DNA from: a virus | Reading direction: 5' to 3' (one strand) | IMG/VR virus record: IMGVR_UViG_3300032828_000001 | Coordinates: 1 to 58,582 of that record | Length of the DNA: 58,582 nt | The notes under the pieces: generated by a model | Told to the model about the DNA's origin: nothing | The model's input: the letters and a program-made list of their open reading frames with translations, nothing else | The model's database searches: none | Program-made: the position numbers and the translations under genes | In this document: piece after piece, positions 41,908-48,329 of the stretch | How the letters are laid out: each line of letters begins with the position of its first letter | Position numbering within the stretch: the stretch's first letter is position 1

Positions 41908-41958
41908 AAGGCCGCGATGTTGTTCGGGAAACTCCGACACATCGCGGCCTTCTTTTTT
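41908..41958 (+). terminator. Intrinsic terminator beside attP
   Basis: 13-bp stem AAGGCCGCGATGT (41908-41920) with ACATCGCGGCCTT (41939-41951), followed by CTTTTTT. It directly follows the tRNA 3' end and is probably the terminator of the host tRNA gene carried with attP, or serves transcription entering from the tRNA. Confidence 0.85.
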
Positions 41959-41983
41959 ACGCAGAGAGCGCGGGGGGCGGTTT

Positions 41984-42005
41984 GGGGTGAACAACGGGGT
42001 GAACA
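41984..42005 (+). promoter_or_regulatory. Arm-type repeats GGGGTGAACA (copies 3 and 4, 12 bp apart)
   Basis: Two exact copies of the 10-bp repeat spaced by 12 bp, on the other side of the attP core from copies at 41640 and 41715-41734. A related GGGGCGAACA is near 42067. Together they form a two-armed attP. Confidence 0.6.
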
Positions 42006-42045
42006 TTGGGGGCGATCACGACAGAGCGCGACCAACCGCGACGCA

Positions 42046-42573
42046 CTACGGGTGTTCGTCGTTCCCCCCGGGGCGAACAAGCTCATTTGCCGCGAGCCAT
42101 GCCCTCACCTCGGCCGCCACCCAGATGCGCTTGCGGCTACGTCGGACGTAGTGCGGACGGGGGAAGCCGCGATCGAGAATCCATCGCTCGACCGAGCGCC
42201 GGCTGTAGCCGAGAAGGCTCTCGACCTGTCGCACGTCGAGTCGCTCCGCCCCGTCGAGATCCCGCAGGCGACGCTTCCGGATGCGCCGCGGCTTCTGCCC
42301 GTCGCCTTCCGTCGCACCATCCCCGCGCGAAGGGAGCACGGTCGTCCTCCGGGGCTTGTGTTCTTGGTCGCCCGGGACCGCCTTAGCGACAGCAGGCGGC
42401 GGCGGGGCGGGCGCGGGGCGATCCGCGAGGGCAAGCGGCGGCGGCGGGGCATGGCACCGCAGGCAGCCGCCCATCGGCGAGACATAGCCGGCGTCGGGGC
42501 ACGTGCACCCCGGCGGTTGCGGCATGCTCCATCCCCCGGGCGGCGTGATTCTGTTCTTTGCGGCGTGGTCCAT
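42046..42573 (-). CDS. AlpA/MerR-like helix-turn-helix protein, probable excisionase
   Basis: 175 aa from ATG at 42573, 5-8 bp after an AGGAGG. The C-terminal 65 residues have the winged HTH of AlpA-type recombination directionality factors: LDVRQVESLLGYSRRSVERW and GFPRPHYVRRSRKRIWVAAE. The N-terminus has a CTCPDAGYVSPMGGCLRC zinc-like motif and a long Pro-rich linker. It faces the attP and integrase, the usual place for an excisionase. Confidence 0.78.
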   Translation of the reverse strand: MDHAAKNRITPPGGWSMPQPPGCTCPDAGYVSPMGGCLRCHAPPPPLALADRPAPAPPPPAVAKAVPGDQEHKPRRTTVLPSRGDGATEGDGQKPRRIRKRRLRDLDGAERLDVRQVESLLGYSRRSVERWILDRGFPRPHYVRRSRKRIWVAAEVRAWLAANELVRPGGNDEHP

Positions 42574-42575
42574 GT

Positions 42576-43157
42576 TCACACCTCCTCGCCGGGTTCGCGC
42601 CCGGGTTCATGCGTTTGTAGGGGTGCGTGTTCGCGCTCGTCGGGCACCGGCACCGGTACCGGCGTGCCGCGCGCGCGCGTGCACAGCGCGGCCGTGCACG
42701 CGCCGTCACGGGTGTGGTAGGTCGCGTGGTCGCAGGCGCAGCGTGCCCCGCAGTGACAGCGCGTCCCGGCCGGCCGGCGGCGGCTACCGAGGATCGCGAG
42801 GTTGGGCAGCCGGCAGAGGACGCACATGCGCGACCCCGGCAGCCGGTACTCGGGCCCGTGTTCGCAGGTCGCGGGTGGCGCGGGGGGCGCGGGTTCGCCT
42901 TCTACGGGCTCGGGCGCCGGCCCGTCGGGCCGCGTGAGCGGCGGCGGTGGGGGCGCGCCGTGCGTGGCGCATGCGCCGTCACCGCGCGTCCCGCCCGGGT
43001 GCGGATCGGGGCAGCCGCACCACAGCTCGGGCAGATCGGCACCCCATCCGTGCGCCTTGCAGCGCTCATCGGTCCCCCACCGTTTCCCGGCCGGGCACCC
43101 GCACCACAAGGCGGGCCCATCCGCGGCGCCCGCGGGCGCGCGTGTTCCGTCATCCAT
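42576..43157 (-). CDS. Cys-rich multi-zinc-motif protein
   Basis: 193 aa. Four or five CxC / CxxC clusters with His: ALWCGCPAGKRWGTDERCKA, ELWCGCPDPHPGGTRGDGAC, ATCEHGPEYRLPGSRMCVLC, RCHCGARCACDHATYH. Internal repeats WCGCP indicate duplication. Function unknown; such Cys-rich arrays often bind nucleic acids or zinc. The stop overlaps the excisionase region's upstream GTG. Confidence 0.68.
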   Translation of the reverse strand: MDDGTRAPAGAADGPALWCGCPAGKRWGTDERCKAHGWGADLPELWCGCPDPHPGGTRGDGACATHGAPPPPPLTRPDGPAPEPVEGEPAPPAPPATCEHGPEYRLPGSRMCVLCRLPNLAILGSRRRPAGTRCHCGARCACDHATYHTRDGACTAALCTRARGTPVPVPVPDEREHAPLQTHEPGREPGEEV

Positions 43158-43169
43158 GCCGTTTGACTC

Positions 43170-43397
43170 TCAGTCTTTAGGGACCGATCGCAATCGCCGT
43201 TCCTTCGGCGCGCGGAACGCATCGCGAAGGCGCGCGCGCTCGGCCTTGAGCCGCCGCCAGCACCGCGGGCAGGTCGACGCGAGCGACCCCCACGGCCACT
43301 GGATCGTCTCGCCGTAGGACCAAGTGAGGATCTCGATCGAGTCGGGGTCGCGCCCGGCTTCCGCGGTCGCCCCGCAGTAGACGCAGTTATGTCCCAT
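43170..43397 (-). CDS. Small zinc-ribbon protein
   Basis: 75 aa from ATG at 43397. Two pairs of Cys: NCVYCGATAEAGRDPDS and LASTCPRCWRRLKAERARLR, a zinc ribbon followed by a basic helix. It overlaps the previous gene by 11 bp. Confidence 0.68.
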   Translation of the reverse strand: MGHNCVYCGATAEAGRDPDSIEILTWSYGETIQWPWGSLASTCPRCWRRLKAERARLRDAFRAPKERRLRSVPKD

Positions 43398-43590
43398 GGG
43401 TGACCTCGCGCGGTATGGGCGCGTCCTTGCCGTGGCTCCACCGGACGGCACGGGCGCGCCACGTCTCGGCGCGCGCACGCCACGTTTCCGCGTCGCGGCG
43501 CGCCAGGGCGGCGTCGCGCCGCGCGCGCAGGAACATGAGGGCGAGCGCGGCATCACCTACCGTCACTATCGTGAGCATAATCCCCAGCAT
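43387..43590 (-). CDS. Small membrane protein with repeated helix
   Basis: 67 aa. One hydrophobic N-terminal segment (MLGIMLTIVTVGDAALALMF) followed by basic helix with a tandem ETWRARA duplication. Single-TM small protein, C-terminus cytoplasmic by the positive-inside rule. Its ATG overlaps the stop of the gene upstream. Confidence 0.65.
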   Translation of the reverse strand: MLGIMLTIVTVGDAALALMFLRARRDAALARRDAETWRARAETWRARAVRWSHGKDAPIPREVTHGT

Positions 43591-43877
43591 CACCGCGCCC
43601 CCTTCTTCGGGGTGCCGCCGCCGTTGTTGCCACCGTGGACGCCGCCGCAGGCGGGCGGGCGCGGCCCGCGCTCGACGTAGAGCCCCGCCTCGGAGGCCGC
43701 GCCGCAGTAACAGCACCGCTCGCTCGGCCATTCGGATGGCCACCCCGGCCAAACGCTCCGCACGGGCCGAAGGCTCGGCCGCAGCGTCTCCGGATCCGGC
43801 GGGCGGTCGACGAGCCGTTCGGCGCGCCCGTCGCGGTACCAGCAGTCGTAGCAGATGACGTGCGTCGGCCCGCTCAC
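43590..43877 (-). CDS. Small zinc-motif protein
   Basis: 95 aa. VICYDCWYRDGRAERLVDRP and a second Cys pair (RCCYCGAASEAGLYVERGPR); Trp/Pro-rich centre and Gly-rich end. Overlaps its upstream neighbour by 4 bp (ATGA). Function unknown. Confidence 0.65.
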   Translation of the reverse strand: MSGPTHVICYDCWYRDGRAERLVDRPPDPETLRPSLRPVRSVWPGWPSEWPSERCCYCGAASEAGLYVERGPRPPACGGVHGGNNGGGTPKKGAR

Positions 43878-44191
43878 GGCTGCTGCTCCCGTATCGCGCG
43901 CAGGATCTGGGCGAGGACGCCGCTCTCGGACAGGTACCGGTAGTCGTCGATGGCCTCGACGGCCTCCTCGACCTCGCGCACGGTATGGGCGCTACAGATC
44001 CAGATGGGGCCACGCACGACCCAATGACAGCAGTCGCCCGGGGCGAGCAGCGCCGGATCGGTCACGATCCGGCAGATGGGATCCCCGGGCCATTCGGCGC
44101 CGCCGAGGCACGGGGATGACTCGGTACAGCCGCAGACCGCGCAAGCCATAGGACTCCGTCCCGCGATGGCACCCCCAAAGATGCACTTCAT
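43874..44191 (-). CDS. Cys-rich small protein (CGCT motif)
   Basis: 105 aa from ATG at 44191, preceded by AAAGGA; an alternative start is at 44149. The MACAVCGCTESSPCLGGAEW motif is a familiar four-Cys opening of small phage proteins. A CCHWVVRGPIWICSAH stretch adds another possible metal site, and the end is helical. Function unknown. Confidence 0.7.
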   Translation of the reverse strand: MKCIFGGAIAGRSPMACAVCGCTESSPCLGGAEWPGDPICRIVTDPALLAPGDCCHWVVRGPIWICSAHTVREVEEAVEAIDDYRYLSESGVLAQILRAIREQQP

Positions 44192-44218
44192 GCGTTGTGT
44201 CCTTTCCGTGAAATCAAG

Positions 44219-44248
44219 GCCGGCGGCGCCTTCGCATTCGCCGCCGGC
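44219..44248 (-). terminator. Hairpin between 44278 and 44191 genes
   Basis: 10-bp stem GCCGGCGGCG (44219-44228) / CGCCGCCGGC (44239-44248). On the minus strand it is followed by CTTGATTT, a weak T-run, so a partial terminator between these genes is possible. Confidence 0.4.
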
Positions 44249-44277
44249 CCCGCCGCCGGGCCTATCCCGGCCGACCC

Positions 44278-44598
44278 CTACGCCCATCGTACAACGAGAG
44301 CGAGCCGCGCACGGGCACGGCGGATCCCCTCACCAATCGCCAAAAGAATCTGCTCGAGCGGGTGCGCGCGTTTCATTTGCGTCTCGAGCGCCGCCGCCAG
44401 GCGGTCGCTCAAATCGACGAAGCCTTGGCGCATCTCCATGGGCTCGTGCAGGTGCGCGGAGCGCGTGAAAGCCGCCCCGAGCGCGAACGAAAGCGTCACC
44501 ATCTCGCCGGGCGAGAGCGTCACCGTTACGGGATCGCGCCCGTTGCCGGGCAGGATCCGCCGGGGCAACCGGTGCACCACATGCTGGTCGGATATCAA
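44278..44598 (-). CDS. Small hypothetical protein (TTG start)
   Basis: 106 aa from TTG at 44598, with AGGAG 9 bp upstream. Sequence (VTVTLSPGEMVTLSFALGAA, then MEMRQGFVDLSDRLAAALET, HPLEQILLAIGEGIRRARAR) is helical with no motif. The frame is open upstream to 44976, but the extra part belongs to a neighbour in a shifted frame. Confidence 0.62.
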   Translation of the reverse strand: MISDQHVVHRLPRRILPGNGRDPVTVTLSPGEMVTLSFALGAAFTRSAHLHEPMEMRQGFVDLSDRLAAALETQMKRAHPLEQILLAIGEGIRRARARLALVVRWA

Positions 44599-44600
44599 AT

Positions 44601-44910
44601 CTATGGCTCCTGTGCGGGATCCTGTATCCGTCCCGCCGCCTCGAGAATGTCCAACACTTCGCGTGAACGCGTGCGTCCGTTTAGTTCCGTCCCGGGGATC
44701 TCGATCTGCGAGCCTATGTGGCCTTTGAGCCGCAGGCGCCACCCGCCCGATCGCATCGGCGATGACTTTCCGCTCGGCCCGGAACATCGCGCGCACCGCA
44801 TGCGCCTTCGAGTCGAGGTCGTCTGCCTCGTCGAGCAGCCGCTCGAGCTCCGCCGACATCTCTGCGTGCGGATCGACGTCCGGCTGTGGCTGTAGCGTGG
44901 CACGCGCCAT
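44601..44910 (-). CDS. Coiled-coil protein, apparently frameshifted
   Basis: Starts at ATG 44910 (MARATLQPQPDVDPHAEMSA, LERLLDEADDLDSKAHAVRA) in one frame, then coding character moves to another frame (WRLRLKGHIGSQIEIPGTEL, REVLDILEAAGRIQDPAQEP) ending at 44601. The length (310 nt) is not divisible by three, so a one-base indel, or two overlapping genes (second from ATG 44756), must be assumed. Together they would give a protein of about 103 aa. Confidence 0.5.
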
Positions 44911-45039
44911 CGTGCGACCTCCCTTGGTTTGCGCAAAGTGAACCCCGATCCGGCCCGGCCGGCGGTCGGCCCGCAAGGTGCGGGCGCGCCTTCCGCGCCG
45001 CGCACCTCCGCCGCACCGCTGGCGACCTAGCTATTTCGT

Positions 45040-45053
45040 GGGGGGGGGGGGGG
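45040..45053. repeat. Poly-G tract (14 G)
   Basis: Fourteen consecutive G on the plus strand in the divergent region between the minus-strand gene starting at 44910 and the plus-strand replication operon. Length may be unstable in the population; it could affect promoter spacing. Confidence 0.7.
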
Positions 45054-45235
45054 TAGGTGCTTGGGCCGGTGCGACAGCGAGACCATTCGCGTGTGGCTGT
45101 CGAGCGGGCGGGCGGCGGCATCAAGAGTGCCCATGGTAGGCGACCGACCGCAGCGCGCAAAGGCTCGCATTGGGTTGGGGCCCTATTGCGGCGGATTGGC
45201 GGCGCGCGAGCGCGGCACATCTTGACGATGCGTGA
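45054..45235. other. Region upstream of the replication operon
   Basis: 182 bp without a convincing gene (an open frame on the plus strand is Arg/Gly-rich with no ribosome-binding site). It must hold the divergent promoters for 44910 (minus) and 45236/45445 (plus), but no clear -35/-10 pair stands out. Confidence 0.4.
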
Positions 45236-45385
45236 ATGCCAATTACCGCATTGAACAATGCCCGCAAGGCGAAACGCGCGCCCTGCCCGAAGTGCGGGCA
45301 TAACGCGGGCGGTCATACGCGCGCTTATTCACGCGCCCGGCCACATGATCACACCGCCACTCACAACACCGCCGGGGCGGTTTGA
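45236..45385 (+). CDS. Possible small zinc-knuckle peptide
   Basis: 49 aa from ATG at 45236: RKAKRAPCPKCGHNAGGHTR, then RPHDHTATHNT. The CPKCG pair with downstream His residues suggests a metal site. No clear Shine-Dalgarno, so it may not be expressed. It ends just before the initiator gene. Confidence 0.4.
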   Translation: MPITALNNARKAKRAPCPKCGHNAGGHTRAYSRARPHDHTATHNTAGAV

Positions 45386-45444
45386 CATACCCGATGTGCA
45401 GGGTGTTTGCTCCGCCGCTTTCCCGTCAATCGAAAGGTAACCCG

Positions 45445-46449
45445 ATGCGGAAGCAAAAAGAACGTCGGCGCTCACGCGGCTCGTTCATTGTCCACCCGCG
45501 AGCGCTCATTCGAGACGCGGCGCTCTGCCTCACGGAAGAGCAACGCGCCCTCATGTGGAAACTCATCGACGAGTGTACCTGGCAACCCGGATGGCAGCTG
45601 TCGACGCGAACCGGGGAGGAAGTGTGGCTGGATGCGGGCGAAACTTTCTTCGGCCTCAAGTCGTTTGCGCGGCGCCACCGGTGCGAGATCTGGGTGGTCC
45701 GCCGTTTTCGCGACCGCCTACTAAACCTTCACTGGCTGTCACTACGGACGCCCCGCGCGGGCGGCACCGCACAGATCACCCCGGCGCTTACCCCCCCGCT
45801 CACCCCCCAGATTCGGGGCGTCTCGGTTCTAAGATGGGGACGACACAGGGATATTATTTGGCCAAACGGGGAACCCAATCGCGGGGCGCTCACCCCCCCG
45901 CTCACCCCCCCGCTCACCCAATCGCTCACCGTTCTTACAAGTAACAATAAACAAGATCAAACAAGGGGGGGGGGCGCGCACGCGCAAGCGGTCGCGCCCA
46001 CGCGACCGCCGCTCGTGCTCGTCGACCTCCCGCCGCAGCTGTCGTTCCTTCCGCCCCCACCCCCCGTAGCGCCGCCGTCCGAGGCGGTGCGGCAGGTGCT
46101 CGCGGCATGGGGGGCGGTCCACGCCGAAATGCGCGGGGGCGCCGCGTATGTGCCCGGCGCGGCGGACGAAGGGCGCGACCGCGTCGCCGCCGAACGGCTC
46201 GCGCTGCGATTCCTTGGCATCGAAAACCAGCTCGACGATCGCATGCGGCGCGCCCTGGCGAGCACGCACTGGCCGCGCGTTAGCACGCTGTGGGAATTCG
46301 ATCGGTTCGCGGCACAGTTCGCGCCTTCGCCCGAGGAGGTGCGGGAGCAGAAAGTTGAAGCGAGGCGGGCGCGAGAGGAGCAGCGACGGCGCGAGGCGTC
46401 CGAGCAATTGCGCCAAGAGGCGCTGGCAAATCGCGGCAATGAAGGCTGA
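45445..46449 (+). CDS. Replication initiator (lambda O-like, with internal origin)
   Basis: 334 aa from ATG at 45445 (SD AAAGG; the upstream frame adds 21 residues without a site). Residues 1-110 read as a winged-helix DNA-binding domain (FIVHPRALIRDAALCLTEEQ, ALMWKLIDECTW, GLKSFARRHRCEIWVVRRFR). The middle is a Thr/Pro repeat region encoded by the iterons (45785-45930). C-terminal helices (SEAVRQVLAAWGAVHAEMRG; charged coiled end). Architecture and location fit an origin-binding protein that loads a helicase. Confidence 0.72.
   Translation: MRKQKERRRSRGSFIVHPRALIRDAALCLTEEQRALMWKLIDECTWQPGWQLSTRTGEEVWLDAGETFFGLKSFARRHRCEIWVVRRFRDRLLNLHWLSLRTPRAGGTAQITPALTPPLTPQIRGVSVLRWGRHRDIIWPNGEPNRGALTPPLTPPLTQSLTVLTSNNKQDQTRGGGAHAQAVAPTRPPLVLVDLPPQLSFLPPPPPVAPPSEAVRQVLAAWGAVHAEMRGGAAYVPGAADEGRDRVAAERLALRFLGIENQLDDRMRRALASTHWPRVSTLWEFDRFAAQFAPSPEEVREQKVEARRAREEQRRREASEQLRQEALANRGNEG
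45785..45965 (+). other. ori: Putative replication origin: 12-bp iterons plus AT-rich unwinding stretch
   Basis: Copies of CGCTCACCCCCC (one CGCTTACC variant) start at 45785, 45797, 45887, 45899, 45911 and 45923, in register at 12 bp inside each cluster. They are followed at 45931-45964 by a stretch of about 26% GC (9 of 34), exceptional in this GC-rich genome, and by a 10-G run. An AT-rich ATATTATTT also lies at 45851-45859 between the clusters. Iterons next to an AT-rich region inside an initiator gene is the lambda O arrangement. Confidence 0.72.
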
Positions 46450-46556
46450 GACGGGCCAATCCGGCACCGGGCGCCTATCCGCCTGGCACCTCACCCGCGC
46501 CCCGCTATCTACCCCCGGACATGCACTACACAAGCGGGGCCCCTATCGTAGGGGGC

Positions 46557-47369
46557 ATGGCCAAGGCGATGGGGTCGGCGACGATATGGCTCGGCCGGGT
46601 CGCGATCCCGGTCCGGGTCTATCCGGCGATCCTCGACCCCCCGCGGGTCGCGTTTCATTACCTGCACTGGGCGTGCAATGGGCGCGTTCGGCAAGAGTAC
46701 CATTGCCCGCGCTGCGAGGAGAGGACGGCGCCGGCCGCGCTCCCACGCGATGCCCTGCACGCGGGCGTCGAGGTCGGCAAAGACCAATACGTCACGTTCA
46801 GTAAAGAGGAGCGGCAAGCGCTCACCGAGGAGCCGGATCCGGCGATCGAGATAGGCGAGTGCGTGCCGGCCGAGTCGATCGATCCCATCCATTGGGCGCG
46901 CCCGCACTACCTCGGGCCGGAACCGGGGCACGGGGACGGCTATGCACTGTTAGTCGACGCGCTCCATTTGTCCGGCCGCGTCGGCCTCGCGCACTGGCGC
47001 ACCCGCGGCGCGGATCTGTTCGTCGCGGTGCGCGAATCCGGGCGCCGGCTCGTCGTGCAGGAGCTCTTGCGCGCGGAAGAGGTGCGGCCCATTGCCGAGA
47101 TAGAGGCACCGCCCGCGCCTGCGGCCGGGCTCGCGAAACTCGGCCTCGCCCTCGTCACCCGGTACGCGGGCACGTTCGATCCGGCCGCATATCCCGACCG
47201 TGTATATGCACGCACCGTCGAAGCGGTCGAGGCGAAGAGGGCGGGGAAAGAGATCATCGCCGTTCCGGCGCCGGGGCGCGAGGCGCCGCTCCCGCTCGCG
47301 GCGGCGCTCAAAGCAAGCATCGAGGCGGGGAAGCCGCGGGGGGCGAAGACCAAGCGGGGGCGCACGTGA
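46557..47369 (+). CDS. ku: Ku-family DNA end-binding protein
   Basis: 270 aa from ATG at 46557. The bacterial Ku pattern runs throughout: ATIWLGRVAIPVRVYPAI (residues 8-25), a zinc-like HWACNGRVRQEYHCPRCEE, EVGKDQYVTFSKEERQALT (72-90), ECVPAESIDPIHWARPHYLG (101-120), ALLVDALHLSGRVGLAHWRT and RLVVQELLRAEEVRPIAEI. C-terminus is Lys/Arg-rich (KPRGAKTKRG). Ku binds double-strand ends and recruits ligase; no phage ligase is present, so the host LigD may be used. Phage Ku proteins are known from mycobacteriophages Corndog and Omega. Confidence 0.9.
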   Translation: MAKAMGSATIWLGRVAIPVRVYPAILDPPRVAFHYLHWACNGRVRQEYHCPRCEERTAPAALPRDALHAGVEVGKDQYVTFSKEERQALTEEPDPAIEIGECVPAESIDPIHWARPHYLGPEPGHGDGYALLVDALHLSGRVGLAHWRTRGADLFVAVRESGRRLVVQELLRAEEVRPIAEIEAPPAPAAGLAKLGLALVTRYAGTFDPAAYPDRVYARTVEAVEAKRAGKEIIAVPAPGREAPLPLAAALKASIEAGKPRGAKTKRGRT

Positions 47370-47599
47370 CCGCGACCCGGATCGAGCTGTCGCTCCCCGC
47401 CGCCCACGCGCTCGTCGCGGCCAAGGTGGTCGAGCAGGGTGCCCGCTCGCTCGCCCGGTTCGCGGACCTCCTCGACCGGCAGGGTTGCGAGTCGGGCGAC
47501 ATCCGGGCCCAGCATGGGGCGCTACTCGCGGTCGCCCGCCGCTTGCGCGCGGCGGCCGATGCGGATCCGGACCCGGCCACCGCCGCGGGGCGCGACTAA
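47366..47599 (+). CDS. Small helical protein coupled to Ku
   Basis: 77 aa from GTG at 47366, overlapping the Ku stop by 4 bp. Leu/Ala-rich helices (LPAAHALVAAKVVEQGARSL, ARFADLLDRQGCESGDIRAQ) with an acidic end. No motif. Co-expressed with Ku; may be an accessory factor. Confidence 0.68.
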   Translation: MTATRIELSLPAAHALVAAKVVEQGARSLARFADLLDRQGCESGDIRAQHGALLAVARRLRAAADADPDPATAAGRD

Positions 47600-47795
47600 C
47601 GCCGGCCGCACTTCGCCGTCCGCGGCCGATCCCCACCGTGCCCGGTGCCCGGCATCCCCCGGCGACCGATCGCGCGTCACGGGCGAAATTTGGCGGCATA
47701 AAGCGAGCAGCCCCTTGCGCCCCCCCCCGCGCGGCGCAATATCCTACGCGGGTAGTGTGGCCATACGTTGCCATACCGTACCCGGAGAGGATGCA

Positions 47796-48155
47796 ATGTC
47801 GACGATCGAAAAATTGACAACCGAGTTCGTGACCGGCCTCCACCGGCTGGGACGTGAAACGCTTGAGGCGAACCTGAAACGGGCGATGATGGCGGCCACC
47901 ATGCCGCCCACCGCGACCGAGGAAACGGCGGCCACCACCACGGTGTCGCGCTCGCGACGTCACCGCCGCGGGCGCGGTCCGGGACGGATCTGGATCCCCG
48001 ATAACCGGGCGCGGCGCGTGCCGACATGGGTAATGGCGGCGACCGGGCTCGGAACGAAAACGGCGATCGTGAACCGGTACGGCGTCGATGCACGGTTCGT
48101 GCGTGGGCAGGGGCTCCCGCCCGTAGTCGGCAAGGCCGCGAAGGCGGTGGCCTAA
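47796..48155 (+). CDS. Small basic protein with Arg-rich linker
   Basis: 119 aa from ATG at 47796 after GGAGAGG. N-terminal helix (MSTIEKLTTEFVTGLHRLGR, LEANLKRAMMAATMPPT), an Arg-rich linker (SRRHRRGRGPGRIWIPDNRA) and C-terminal helix-like end (AATGLGTKTAIVNRYGVDA). It resembles nucleoid-associated proteins (short coiled helix plus GR-rich DNA-binding stretch) but family is not certain. Coupled (TAATG) to the H1-like peptide. Confidence 0.68.
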   Translation: MSTIEKLTTEFVTGLHRLGRETLEANLKRAMMAATMPPTATEETAATTTVSRSRRHRRGRGPGRIWIPDNRARRVPTWVMAATGLGTKTAIVNRYGVDARFVRGQGLPPVVGKAAKAVA

Positions 48156-48322
48156 TGGCGCCCGCCAAGAAGGCGAAGAAGCGCACGGCCAAAAGCGCGC
48201 CGCGCACCGCAACGCGGAAGGTCGCGAAGAAGCGGGGACGCAAGGCGGCCACCACGACAACGCCCGGAACCGCGGCGGCGAAGGGACGAAACGGAAAGGC
48301 GAGCCCGCGCGCGGAGGCGTGA
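48155..48322 (+). CDS. Histone H1-like lysine-rich peptide
   Basis: 55 aa, very rich in Lys, Ala, Thr and Arg (PAKKAKKRTAKSAPRTATRK, VAKKRGRKAATTTTPG), with KKRGRK-type AT-hook-like basic stretches. Such H1/Hc1-like tails bind DNA non-specifically and compact it. Overlaps the stop of 47796-48155 by one base. Likely works with Ku and the small basic protein on phage or host DNA. Confidence 0.75.
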   Translation: MAPAKKAKKRTAKSAPRTATRKVAKKRGRKAATTTTPGTAAAKGRNGKASPRAEA

Positions 48323-48329
48323 TCGGGCG

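Noticed and set aside
45057-45254. Plus-strand 65-aa open frame before the replication operon
   Set aside because: No ribosome-binding site and Arg/Gly/Ala-rich shadow-like sequence.
45785-45930. CRISPR array or simple tandem repeat for the C-rich repeats in the initiator gene
   Set aside because: Units are 12 bp without unique spacers, so a CRISPR array is excluded; regular 12-bp spacing next to an AT-rich stretch fits iterons better than random low complexity.
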